Notes: generated by a model not told the origin, from the sequence alone. 34,335 bases of DNA from Capnocytophaga sp. (GCA_030538675.1 JAUNTM010000018.1:1-34335); one strand, 5' to 3'. Shown: positions 1-7,538, counted from the stretch's first letter. Program-made: numbers and translations.

Positions 1-55
1 TTCAAACCATTTCAAACAGCGAAGCATTCAAATACCAAACATTGCATTCAAAATC

Positions 56-835
56 TTAAAAATCTTTTTTGGCGGAAATCCGTTTGATAAACCATATCGG
101 TATCAATGTCCATAATAATAATACGGAAAATGATAGTATCGTACCGAAATTAGTTCCGAAGAATTTCTTGAAAACAGCTCCTGTATAGCCTAAAAGTGCC
201 GAAATATCCAATTTCAGTAAAATTAAAATCCGTGAAAGGTCAATCGGATTGAACATTGAAGCCCCAAGTGCCAGTTTATCAAGCGGATATTCTTGGAATG
301 TTATGAGTGAAATGAGGAATAATCCGTCATAAATAACCGCCAAAAACAGCCACATCAGTATCGCAAAACCAAAACCTTTTATCTTATTTTCGTTGACCAG
401 GGCAATGATAAAAGCGATGGCTACAAAGATGAATGTCAAGAAGATACCGACAAGAAGCAAGGTAGCAAAGTTAGATACATCGCCCGAAAATACACCGTAC
501 ACAACAAACGGAATGCCCAGACCAATTACCAAACTCATGCTCAATGAAATTGCCACACCCAAATATTGTCCTAAAAAAATCGTCGAACGTTTAAGAGGTT
601 GTGCCAAAAGCAGTTCCGTAAATTCACGGGAATTATAATAATACATCACCCCGAAAATCGTTCCGATGAGCGGCGTGAGTACCGTGATGACGTTCATCAG
701 CGAGATGACCGCCTTGCCGGGGTCGTGGTTGAGGAAGAGCAACGTAAAACCGAGTAACAAATAAAACAAAAAATACACGTAGCTCCAACTGCTCCGCATT
801 AAGTCTGAAAATGAATATTTTATGATTTTAAGCAT
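56..835 (-). CDS. nosY: NosY-type ABC transporter permease of the nos cluster
   Basis: A 259-residue integral membrane protein with about six hydrophobic segments (roughly residues 20-36, 48-66, 93-115, 123-147, 155-177, 232-249). The motif MFNPIDLSRILI (about 193-204) followed by LDISALLGYTGAVF (about 208-221) is characteristic of NosY. NosY is the membrane part of the NosDFY transporter, which helps assemble the CuZ centre of nitrous oxide reductase in the periplasm. It is the last nos gene visible, reading leftward after nosF, with a 120-bp gap that holds short repeats. The start is the ATG at 835. The 55 bp left of the stop codon show no gene. The family assignment is firm because nosF, nosD and nosL are adjacent. 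Confidence 0.93.
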   Translation of the reverse strand: MLKIIKYSFSDLMRSSWSYVYFLFYLLLGFTLLFLNHDPGKAVISLMNVITVLTPLIGTIFGVMYYYNSREFTELLLAQPLKRSTIFLGQYLGVAISLSMSLVIGLGIPFVVYGVFSGDVSNFATLLLVGIFLTFIFVAIAFIIALVNENKIKGFGFAILMWLFLAVIYDGLFLISLITFQEYPLDKLALGASMFNPIDLSRILILLKLDISALLGYTGAVFKKFFGTNFGTILSFSVLLLWTLIPIWFIKRISAKKDF

Positions 836-839
836 GGTA

Positions 840-930
840 TTAGGGGTTAGGGGTTAGGGAATAGCCAATAGGAAATAGCCAATAGGGAATAGAAAATAAT
901 CATTAGGGAATAACCAAAAAAATAGAAAAT
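840..930. repeat. Degenerate GGGAATAGCCAATA-type phrase repeat between nosF and nosY
   Basis: The gap between nosF and nosY is made of short phrases such as TTAGGGGTTAGGG, AATAGCCAATAGG and AATAGCCAATAGGG repeated with small variations. The same vocabulary recurs at about 16890-16922, 20877-20912 and 27150-27249. It looks like a slippage-prone low-complexity family rather than a gene or a mobile element. Confidence 0.7.
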
Positions 931-955
931 ATCGCTCTCTCCTATTGATTGTGCT

Positions 956-1666
956 TTATAATACGTTTTCTTCGGAAAGTAATTGTGCGATGGCATGCTC
1001 CAATGTCGGCTTTCCGGTTTGCATCTTGAGCTGAAGCACCGTTCCTTTGAAATGAATTTGTCCTTCGAGCAAGAAAACCACTTCATCGGCAATTTCTTCC
1101 ACAAAATTCATGATATGCGAAGTGATGAGAATCGTCTTGCCCTGCTGTTTCTGTTCGTAAATAAGTTCTTTAAGCGAAATGACCGATACTGGGTCGAGCC
1201 CGTTGGTCGGCTCATCAAGAATAATCAGTTGGTTATCAAACATAAACGATAGTAAAATATTGACTTTCTGTTTCGTTCCGCCCGAAAGGTTTCCGAGTTT
1301 TTTATCCAAAAAAGGTTGTAGCTTGAAGCGTTCTATCAACGGACGGTCATCGGCAGGCTTATTTCTTAAATTTTTAATTAATTTTATAAGTTCCGACACT
1401 TTTAAATTCGATGGAAAATTCGCGATTTGGGGCAGATACCCGATGTCGTCTTTGTAACGATATTGCTTCAATACGGATTTTCCACCGATAGTAATACTGC
1501 CTTTGTCGGGCAATACCATGCCGAGAATGCTTTTGATGAGTGTTGTCTTGCCCGAACCGTTGGGACCGAGAATGGCAAAAATACCGCCGTCGTTAATATC
1601 GAGATTGAGTTGGTTCAGCACTTGTACTTTACCAAATTTTTTATATAGATTTTCTACCTGTATCAT
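956..1666 (-). CDS. nosF: NosF-type ABC transporter ATP-binding protein
   Basis: A 236-residue ABC ATPase. The Walker A motif GPNGSGKTT is at about residues 34-42, the Q-loop region at about 80, the signature LSGGTKQKV at about 127-135, Walker B with LIILDEPTNGLD at about 147-158, and the H-loop in ITSHIM at about 181-186. It is the energising subunit of NosDFY and partners with NosY downstream. Its ATG at 1666 overlaps the end of nosD by four bases (ATGA type), so the two are translationally coupled. Length is normal for NosF. The ATPase alone could serve other exporters; the neighbouring nosD, nosL and nosZ make the NosF assignment secure. Confidence 0.95.
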   Translation of the reverse strand: MIQVENLYKKFGKVQVLNQLNLDINDGGIFAILGPNGSGKTTLIKSILGMVLPDKGSITIGGKSVLKQYRYKDDIGYLPQIANFPSNLKVSELIKLIKNLRNKPADDRPLIERFKLQPFLDKKLGNLSGGTKQKVNILLSFMFDNQLIILDEPTNGLDPVSVISLKELIYEQKQQGKTILITSHIMNFVEEIADEVVFLLEGQIHFKGTVLQLKMQTGKPTLEHAIAQLLSEENVL

Positions 1667-2889
1667 TTTGTGGGTTGCATTAAGGGTTTGTGGTCGAGCA
1701 GGTTTTCGGGGGTAAACACCGGGGTTACTCTTTCCGAAAAGTTGATGATGTCAACAAACAGACTTCTGAGCAGTACGATGGTTTCGGGCGTTTTGTTCAC
1801 GACATACGAAAAGAGTTTTACAGGACGGTACGGCACATCGCCAATGCCGTCGCGGTCAAGGTCGTAGCCCGTGTAATCGCTCCAATAATTGCCGTCAAAC
1901 TCATTGTCGTTAAGGTTGCTGTTATACGCCATATCGAACGAATTGTTCTTAAAATTATTGGCTCTGAACACGTTTTTATAACACGCTCCTGCCACTTTTA
2001 CTGCCCAACCGTTATTCTCGAACGTATTCCCGATGTAATTCATCCGTGTCGAACCTTCCAGATTGATGGCTATTGTGTTGTTTCGGAATGTGTTATTGAT
2101 GATGTCGGCATCATAAATTTCTTTGAGAAGCAATCCGTAGGAAGCCGTTCCCCAATTATCTAAAAACGAATTGCCCGTCATATTGATAAATTTGGAAAAC
2201 ATCACCGCTACGCCGGCATTATTCGCACGGAATACATTGTTATTGTACTCGTTATGGTTGGAAAACATGAAATGGATTCCGTACCGAACGTTATTGTAAC
2301 TGTTGTTATTTTCGATTTTGCTGTGGCTTACAAACTCGAAATAAAGTCCGTCCCTAAGTCCGTGCAGTTCGTTGTTGGCGATGTGTGCATTGGAACTGTG
2401 CCACAAGTGGATGCCGTTGCCTGCCGCAGCTTCGTCGGTAGCTTTGCTCGAAATGTGGTTGTTGCGGATAATCAAATCATGACTTTTCTCGATAAGAAAT
2501 CCGAAAAAGATATTTTCCAACACATTGTTTTCCAACGTGATATTCCTACTTTTGGAAACGTACACGGCACTGTAATCTTTCGTGTAGCTTCGTCCTACAT
2601 TAATGATTTTCAATCCTTTGAGCGTAATGCTATCCGACAGTAATTGGAACGCATATCCTTTGAAATCACTGTCAATCACGGGAAGTTCCTCCCCGATAAC
2701 CGTAAGCGGTTTGTCAATGCGGATGTCATATTCTTTATACGTTCCTTTACGGATATAAATAGTGTCGTGCGGTTGTGCTTTGGCTACGGCTTCTTTAACG
2801 GACGTACTCGGACAGCTGCTGCACACCTGATGTTGCTGTGCCGCTACAATTTGCGTCAGCAATATACATAAAATGATTAAAATACGCAT
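1663..2889 (-). CDS. nosD: NosD, periplasmic copper-processing beta-helix protein
   Basis: A 408-residue secreted protein. It has an N-terminal signal peptide (about residues 1-18, cleavage near VAAQ) followed by a right-handed parallel beta-helix of the CASH/NosD type, visible as many short turns rich in NN, such as ENNVLEN, RNNHIS, ANNEL and ENNNSYNN, from about 110 to 330. An aspartate-rich YDLDRDGIGD segment lies near 342-351. NosD works with NosFY and NosL in maturing the CuZ site of N2O reductase. The start is six bases after the nosL stop, and its end overlaps the nosF start. Two cysteines (CSSC, about 23-26) just after the signal peptide are a small oddity and could bind copper; that is inference. 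Confidence 0.95.
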   Translation of the reverse strand: MRILIILCILLTQIVAAQQHQVCSSCPSTSVKEAVAKAQPHDTIYIRKGTYKEYDIRIDKPLTVIGEELPVIDSDFKGYAFQLLSDSITLKGLKIINVGRSYTKDYSAVYVSKSRNITLENNVLENIFFGFLIEKSHDLIIRNNHISSKATDEAAAGNGIHLWHSSNAHIANNELHGLRDGLYFEFVSHSKIENNNSYNNVRYGIHFMFSNHNEYNNNVFRANNAGVAVMFSKFINMTGNSFLDNWGTASYGLLLKEIYDADIINNTFRNNTIAINLEGSTRMNYIGNTFENNGWAVKVAGACYKNVFRANNFKNNSFDMAYNSNLNDNEFDGNYWSDYTGYDLDRDGIGDVPYRPVKLFSYVVNKTPETIVLLRSLFVDIINFSERVTPVFTPENLLDHKPLMQPTK

Positions 2890-2895
2890 ATTTTG

Positions 2896-3321
2896 TTAGT
2901 TATCGAAACGCTTTTGTATGGTTTCCCAAGTGAATAATTGTCCTTCGTATTTTTGGGCTTCTTCTTTTTTTTCGAAAGCGGAAAGGTTTGCTCCCATCGG
3001 GCTTTTGATTTCTTCCGATACCAAAAAAGTAGCCTCCGCAGCATCAATCAATTTGGCAGGATGCGTGTAATCCGTAACCAAAAAAAGAGCAATTTTGCCG
3101 TAATCTTTCGCTTGAATATCTTGTATCATACATTCGGCAGCATCGTATTTGTATGCCCGTCCTTTTTGCGTAACTATCTGTGCCGCATGGGTTTTGTCAA
3201 CGATACTCATGGAGCAGAAGTGGCACATATCCGTACCGTACTCAATCGGTTGGGGAGCTACTTCACAGCTTGTAAAGGCAAGCAGCGTGAATATTCCTAA
3301 AAGTGATGTTATTGATTTCAT
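2896..3321 (-). CDS. nosL: NosL copper chaperone lipoprotein
   Basis: A 141-residue lipoprotein with lipobox LAFTSC (Cys19 lipidated). The mature part carries the NosL motif DMCHFCSMSI with Cys33, Cys36 and Met38, followed by the conserved YKYDAAECM segment at about 77-85. NosL is an outer-face Cu(I) chaperone that delivers copper for NosZ CuZ assembly together with NosDFY. The gene is followed after six bases by nosD. It is preceded by a 174-bp gap with two hairpin-forming segments that could set its expression relative to the genes before it. Size and motifs are typical. Confidence 0.95.
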   Translation of the reverse strand: MKSITSLLGIFTLLAFTSCEVAPQPIEYGTDMCHFCSMSIVDKTHAAQIVTQKGRAYKYDAAECMIQDIQAKDYGKIALFLVTDYTHPAKLIDAAEATFLVSEEIKSPMGANLSAFEKKEEAQKYEGQLFTWETIQKRFDN

Positions 3322-3355
3322 TTTTTATTTTGTTAGTGATTTTTTATTGATTTTC

Positions 3356-3388
3356 CCGACATTTCAGTCCGATATGAAATATTGTCGG
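3356..3388. other. Imperfect hairpin in the nosL leader
   Basis: CCGACATTTCA (3356-3366) can pair with TGAAAT...TGTCGG (3375-3388), leaving an eight-base loop and a small bulge. It lies 35-67 bases upstream of the nosL start. It has no T-run on the minus strand, so it is not a classical terminator. It may be a protein-binding palindrome or an mRNA processing or stability structure. Confidence 0.45.
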
Positions 3389-3406
3389 AAGATTTTATTA
3401 AAAAAC

Positions 3407-3465
3407 ATCTTTCCCTACAAAAATTGCTACCGCAAAGAGTGGAAATTCTCCCGGCAGGGAAAGAT
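3407..3465. other. Long-loop inverted repeat before nosL
   Basis: ATCTTTCCCT (3407-3416) and AGGGAAAGAT (3456-3465) are perfect 10-bp inverted arms with about 39 bases between them. Read in the nos direction, the structure is followed by GTTTTTTAAT, so it could work as a weak attenuator between the NosB-like membrane gene and nosL. The long loop makes this uncertain. Confidence 0.4.
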
Positions 3466-3495
3466 ATTTTTATGTAATTTACGGAATATCTCCCG

Positions 3496-4083
3496 TTAGC
3501 GTTTTGCTTCTTTTTTTCCTACGAAATACGCACTGAACGTGAGCAATAATCCTAATGCCATTGCCAATGCTCCAAGTCGCGGATACGATGTCGCTACAAA
3601 GTTAAGAATATATTTCGTACCGAAAAGCGGCGGTTGGAAGCCCATAATGCTGCCATCGGGGTTCGTAAATTTCATGATGGCTTTCGGATTGAGGTTGTGT
3701 CCGTAATCGTATTCCCACAGGTAAAAATCATACATTCCTGCCGCGCCAAGCACTATCATTAAAATCGTCCACCCCATAAACCAACGGTAATTGGCTTTCC
3801 ACCCGATGATAAGCCCGATAACGACCATCGTGAGGATAACTGCCGGAAATATCGTAAATTCGGGAATTGTTTCGGGAATATCCTTCATTCCCACGTAGTG
3901 GTTCATCAGGTTGATGTTTTTGATGTCATGCGGATGCTGGTCTTCAAACTTATGTATGTAGATATTCATCCCCAGCGGAATCGGGTATTGCGGCGCTTGC
4001 AATGTGATATTCCAAAGCGGAAATACAAAAAGCAAAAGCAACAATAACACACCCGACATCATAAAAATTCGTGACTTTTTCAT
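3496..4083 (-). CDS. Four-TM membrane protein of the clade II nos cluster (NosB-like candidate)
   Basis: A 195-residue protein with four predicted membrane segments (about residues 9-27, 76-97, 103-122, 168-188). Between TM1 and TM2 lies a roughly 50-residue loop with His44, His50, His52, Met60, His62 and Met66, which could contact copper. A second loop of about 45 residues lies between TM3 and TM4. Clade II nos clusters are known to carry a membrane protein of unknown role (often called NosB) next to nosZ. Position and topology fit that, but I cannot confirm homology, so no symbol is given. It sits directly after nosZ with a 203-bp gap full of inverted repeats. The start ATG at 4083 precedes a clear first TM segment. 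Confidence 0.8.
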   Translation of the reverse strand: MKKSRIFMMSGVLLLLLLFVFPLWNITLQAPQYPIPLGMNIYIHKFEDQHPHDIKNINLMNHYVGMKDIPETIPEFTIFPAVILTMVVIGLIIGWKANYRWFMGWTILMIVLGAAGMYDFYLWEYDYGHNLNPKAIMKFTNPDGSIMGFQPPLFGTKYILNFVATSYPRLGALAMALGLLLTFSAYFVGKKEAKR

Positions 4084-4117
4084 CAGAATTTATTTTTATT
4101 GTTATAAAAATTAGAAA

Positions 4118-4281
4118 CCTCACCCCCGCCCCCTCTATCTCATTTTTATCATTTTAAATTTTGGTTTCGATGAATCTTCGATTTCCAAAGGAGAGGGGAG
4201 CTACTCAGATAACGTTGAGCTTTTTCTCCCCTCTCCTTTATGTGAGCGAAAGCGAGGAAGTGTTAGGGGGCGGGGGTGAGG
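4118..4281. repeat. Nested inverted repeat immediately 3' of nosZ
   Basis: Two perfect inverted repeats are nested. The outer arms of 17 bp are CCTCACCCCCGCCCCCT (4118-4134) and its complement (4265-4281). The inner arms of 14 bp are AAAGGAGAGGGGAG (4187-4200) and its complement (4226-4239). The right part, 4226-4270, is a close inverted copy of 10966-11007. The outer arm begins five bases after the nosZ stop codon in the reading direction. A large GC-rich stem would therefore form at the 3' end of nosZ mRNA, able to stabilise it or reduce read-through into the genes beyond. Confidence 0.8.
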
Positions 4282-4286
4282 AAATC

Positions 4287-6245
4287 TTACTCTCCGTCCA
4301 AGCTCCACGACAACTCTATATTAGAGTTGGCTGGCGATACGCGTACATATCCTTGCATCTCTTGGTGCAATGCCGAACAGAAATCGGTGCAGTAGAATGG
4401 CCACACACCTACTTGCTTAGGTTCCCAAACGAAAGTTTCGGTTTGTCCCGGCATGATGAGAAGCTCCGATGTATTTGCCCCGATGATACTGATTCCGTGC
4501 GGAACGTCGTAATCTTGCTCAAGGTTCGTAACATGGAAGAACACTTTATCACCCACTTTAATTCCCTCAATGTTATCAGGTGCGAAATGGCTTCGTATCA
4601 TCGTCATATAAATGTGTACCTCGTTGCCTTGACGCACCACTCGGGTATCTTTTTCGTTTTTCACGGCGTAAGGGTGCTTGTTGTCTTCTAATTTAAAGAT
4701 TTTCTTAGACTTATCCTTGATAACGCTCGCAGGAATACCGGCAGCATAGTGCGGTTCGCCCACCGTTGGGAAATCGAGCAGAAGCTCCATTTTTTCACCC
4801 GTAATATCATACAATTGAGCCGATTGCGTTACCTCCGGACCTGTTGGCAAATAGCGGTCTTTGGTGATTTTGTTCATCGCCAAAACGTATTTTCCGTAAG
4901 GTTTGCGTGAGTTACCGCCCGGAATCATAAGGTGTCCTACCGAATAATAAGTAGGCTGGCGGTCAACGATTTCCCAAGTCCCGATTTTCCATTTTACGAC
5001 TTCCGAAGAAATGAAGAATGTGGTATATCCGTAACCTTTGTCGTCAAATTCGGTATGCAATGGCCCGAGACCCGGATTGACCACCACACCGCCAACTACG
5101 TCCTCGCTACGCAAGATAGGAATGCCGTAAGCCTCGCCGTCGAATTTTTTGTTTTCAATCGCATCGAGCATTTTGGTAAACGAGTGAGCGGTCAGGTTTG
5201 TAGAAAGCTTTCCGTTACCGATGATGTATTCTCCGTCGGGGGTAACGTCGCAACCGTGTGGCGATTTAGGCGTAGGTAAGAAATATACGGCGCCCGGAAC
5301 TTCTGCCGGATTGACCACCAATACTTCTTTCTTCATTGTAGATGTTGCCATGTGGGTTTCTTCGTCGTATACGTTGTGGGCGTAGTTGGTCGGCATTTTC
5401 GTACCACCGCCGTTGTTTACGTATTCTTCGATTTTTTTCCAATTTACGGCAGCGATGAAGTCTTTGTCGTTTTGCGACGAGTTCACTTCCAAGAGCGTGT
5501 TGGCTTCTTCCGTGTTATAGGTGGTGAAGAAGAACCAGCCGTGCGATTTTCCGCGTCCGGGATGCGACAAATCATAGTCAAAGCCCGGCATCATGAGCTG
5601 GAATTTGATGTCCATGTGTCCGTGTTCGGGGTCAACGCTGATGAACGTCAAAGCACCTTTAAAGTTGCCTTTGTATTCGTTAATCGGCATATCACGCTGA
5701 GGCACAGGCACTGAGAAACGTGTTCCTGCTACAACGTATTCCGTATTTTCGGTTACGAACGACGAACTGTGATTACCCGCACTGTTGGGGATTTCGATAA
5801 TTTCGGTGGTTTCGTACGTGGTAAGGTCGATTTTGGCGATACGCGGCGTGTTGTTACCGTTGATGAACACCCAGCGTCCGTCAAGTTCGCCATTGGTTTG
5901 CGAGATGTCGGGGTGGTGCGAGTCGTCCCACGGCACAAATCCGTACGATGTGTTGAGCATCGGTTTGGTTTCTTCATTGAATCCCCACGCTTTTTCGGCA
6001 TCGACCGAAAATACGGGAATGACTTTGAACAAGCGTCCTGAAGGCAGTCCGTATACCGCCAACTGTCCGCTGAAGCCTCCCGATACGAATGCGTAAAACT
6101 CATCGTACTCGCCCGGAGCTACATACACTTTCTCGGCAGCATTGCTTCCCAATGCTCCTTTTTTATTTCCTTCGTTATTGCCGCAACCTACTGCGAGTAC
6201 AGCAGCCAACAAAGAAAATCCTAATGTCCTGATGTTTTGTCTCAT
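4287..6245 (-). CDS. nosZ: Nitrous-oxide reductase, clade II (Sec/lipoprotein type)
   Basis: Reduces N2O to N2 outside the cytoplasmic membrane. With the ATG at 6245 the protein has 652 residues. A lipoprotein signal ends in LAVGC (Cys21), with no twin-arginine motif, as expected for clade II. The seven CuZ histidines are visible: His110, His111, His159, His330, His397, His438 and His499. The CuA ligands are in the C-terminal cupredoxin domain: His583, Cys619, Cys623, His627 and Met630 (CTDFCSALHQEM), plus Phe622 near the usual Trp position. The domain order is a seven-bladed beta-propeller, then cupredoxin. An in-frame upstream ATG at 6287 would add 14 charged residues before the signal, so I reject it. 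It lies between the cytochrome c and the NosB-like gene. Nothing is truncated. Confidence 0.98.
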   Translation of the reverse strand: MRQNIRTLGFSLLAAVLAVGCGNNEGNKKGALGSNAAEKVYVAPGEYDEFYAFVSGGFSGQLAVYGLPSGRLFKVIPVFSVDAEKAWGFNEETKPMLNTSYGFVPWDDSHHPDISQTNGELDGRWVFINGNNTPRIAKIDLTTYETTEIIEIPNSAGNHSSSFVTENTEYVVAGTRFSVPVPQRDMPINEYKGNFKGALTFISVDPEHGHMDIKFQLMMPGFDYDLSHPGRGKSHGWFFFTTYNTEEANTLLEVNSSQNDKDFIAAVNWKKIEEYVNNGGGTKMPTNYAHNVYDEETHMATSTMKKEVLVVNPAEVPGAVYFLPTPKSPHGCDVTPDGEYIIGNGKLSTNLTAHSFTKMLDAIENKKFDGEAYGIPILRSEDVVGGVVVNPGLGPLHTEFDDKGYGYTTFFISSEVVKWKIGTWEIVDRQPTYYSVGHLMIPGGNSRKPYGKYVLAMNKITKDRYLPTGPEVTQSAQLYDITGEKMELLLDFPTVGEPHYAAGIPASVIKDKSKKIFKLEDNKHPYAVKNEKDTRVVRQGNEVHIYMTMIRSHFAPDNIEGIKVGDKVFFHVTNLEQDYDVPHGISIIGANTSELLIMPGQTETFVWEPKQVGVWPFYCTDFCSALHQEMQGYVRVSPANSNIELSWSLDGE

Positions 6246-6293
6246 TATATAGTGTGTATTAAAAATTTCTTTTTCATTGCGTCCCAATTTTTG

Positions 6294-6470
6294 CCGTTGG
6301 ACTGAATTAAGTCAGCCTTTCAGGCTTGACCTGTCCTTTTCTCGATGCTCACAGCCCTGAAAGTATCCCTTTGCGTTGGGCTGAATTGAGCCAGCCTTTC
6401 AGGCTTGACTAACTCCCTTGTATAATTTCACAGCCCTGAAAGGGCGGCTCATTTCAGCCCGTTGTGAAAC
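6294..6470. repeat. REP-like hairpin repeats between the cytochrome c gene and nosZ
   Basis: Two direct copies (about 6294-6330 and 6373-6409) contain GGCTGAATTGAGCCAGCC or a close variant followed by TTTCAGGCTTGAC. An inverted copy lies at about 6430-6470, and a fragment CAGCCCTGAAAG at 6352-6363. The core AGCCTTTCAGGCT is itself a small hairpin. The same family forms the 80-bp tandem repeats at 16671-16910. The arrangement of direct and inverted copies resembles bacterial REP/BIME elements. It lies in the 252-bp gap inside the putative operon, upstream of the nosZ start. Confidence 0.75.
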
Positions 6471-6497
6471 ATCGGGACATATCGGGACAACGCAATT

Positions 6498-6968
6498 TTA
6501 ATTTTTCAGTGTTCTGAAATATTCTACGATGCTACGGGTTTCTTCTTCTGTCAGATGTTGGTTTGCCATTGGCGAGCCGTTGTAATCCAAGAGTAACTGC
6601 TTGGCTACGGGGTCTTTGATAACCATTTCTTCCGGATTGAGAATCATATTCATCACCCACTCCGGTGAGCGGCGTTCCATCACGCCTGTCAGGTCTGGAC
6701 CAACGAATTTCCGCCCGATTTTGTGGCAAGCGGTACATTTCAGGTCGAATGCTTCTTTGCCGGCGGCTGCCAGTGTTTCGTCAATGGTACCGGGCAGTTT
6801 GAGCTCTTTTATAGGGCCTACGCCTTTGCTTTCTTTAGGGTCGGCAGGCATGGCGGCTTCCGTTTTTACAGGTTTTGAGAAATCGTCTTGCGACTGGTTG
6901 TTGTTTCCTTTGCAACTTACTAATAATGCAATAGTTGCGATTGCCAATGTGCGTGTGATTAATTTCAT
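6498..6968 (-). CDS. Lipoprotein monohaem cytochrome c of the nos cluster
   Basis: A 156-residue lipoprotein with lipobox LLVSC (Cys19), then a flexible charged linker to about residue 60, then one class I cytochrome c domain. The haem-binding motif CTACH is at Cys78-His82, and the axial methionine is probably Met134 in GSPMAN. It is the first gene of the nos cluster, with the CRP/FNR-type promoter directly upstream, and it is followed by nosZ. Small c-type cytochromes in clade II clusters are thought to pass electrons from the quinol pool side to NosZ CuA; that role is inferred from context. The start ATG at 6968 precedes a normal lipoprotein signal. Confidence 0.9.
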   Translation of the reverse strand: MKLITRTLAIATIALLVSCKGNNNQSQDDFSKPVKTEAAMPADPKESKGVGPIKELKLPGTIDETLAAAGKEAFDLKCTACHKIGRKFVGPDLTGVMERRSPEWVMNMILNPEEMVIKDPVAKQLLLDYNGSPMANQHLTEEETRSIVEYFRTLKN

Positions 6969-7019
6969 TTTAAATTCGTTTTAAGCCGTTGTTATTAAAT
7001 CAATTATTTAATTGTAATG

Positions 7020-7063
7020 CAAAATTAGTGCTTTGCCATTTCACAAAACATGACAAATGTCAT
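7020..7063 (-). promoter_or_regulatory. nos promoter: CRP/FNR-type palindrome plus -7 box
   Basis: A perfect inverted repeat ATGACAAATGTCAT (7050-7063, TGAC-N4-GTCA core) has the architecture of a CRP/FNR-superfamily operator. On the minus strand a TAATTTTG element (7020-7027) matches the Bacteroidota -7 consensus TAnnTTTG. The palindrome centre is 36.5 bp from the end of the -7 box, so it lies about 41-43 bp upstream of the likely transcription start, the class II activator position. A TTTG at 7044-7047 could be a weak -33 with a short spacer. The leader to the cytochrome c start would be about 45 nt. Control by an oxygen- or NO-responsive regulator is inferred. Confidence 0.65.
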
Positions 7064-7159
7064 AAAAGATAAATTTATCTTCTTTAAAGAATTAATTTAT
7101 TGATTTAATGATGATTATTGTATTTTTTTCTAATACGGTTTTTGGGCTGTGCCGGGATT

Positions 7160-7392
7160 GCGTGAGGGATTGTAGCGGAAATAAAGCGAAGCGAAACGCT
7201 GTTTTTTGCCGATACTGCGGGGGCGACCGGCGGAAGCCAACGCAGGGCGTGCAAAAAAAGCGTCTTCGCGAGTGTATTGCAGCGGAAAGCCCGACCCCAA
7301 AAAAATGAGAAAATGGGATGATTTGAAAATGATGTAAGCCAATGAAAAATCGCTATCGGGCAATAATTCTTCTTTTTTTGGGGGCACGCCCT
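7160..7392. ncRNA. Dispersed structured intergenic element, copy 1
   Basis: The segment starting GCGTGAGGGAT and ending GGGGGCACGCCCT recurs at 16933-17173. Across the first ~140 bases I count only about five differences. It folds well: GCGAAG, then ACGCT and TTTTTTGC (about 7186-7209), pair with GCAAAAAAAGCG and CTTCGC (about 7250-7270). An inner stem CTGCG/CGCAG encloses a GC-rich loop. AGGGCGTGC (inside) can alternatively pair with the terminal GCACGCCCT. I know this general pattern as common between flavobacterial genes; whether it is the Rfam Flavo-1 motif is unknown. It fills the middle of the 657-bp gap between the cytochrome c gene and prc. I see no credible protein gene in that gap. 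Confidence 0.6.
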
Positions 7393-7530
7393 GATAAAAA
7401 TGGTTGTTGAATCTTCTTTTTCGGAAAGTGAAAAAGTATTTGTTTTTAATTTCTTTGTTTTTTAACAAAAAAATACCATTTGCTTGCTCTATTATGGCAT
7501 GATTTTTTAGGAAATTTGCGAACAAACTAT

Positions 7531-7538
7531 TATATTTG
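7531..7538 (+). promoter_or_regulatory. Candidate -7 element of the prc promoter
   Basis: TATATTTG matches TAnnTTTG exactly and lies 87 bp before the prc ATG. No well-placed TTTG -33 element is seen (the nearest, 7515-7518, is only 12 bp away). The leader would be about 80 nt. Confidence 0.45.

Noticed and set aside
6246..6287. Upstream ATG at 6287 for nosZ
   Set aside because: It would put a charged 14-residue extension before the lipoprotein signal; the ATG at 6245 starts the signal directly.
7130..7525. 131-codon frame in the cytochrome c-prc gap
   Set aside because: It lies in the dispersed structured element, whose second copy at 16.9 kb has indels and a different frame; no protein motif.
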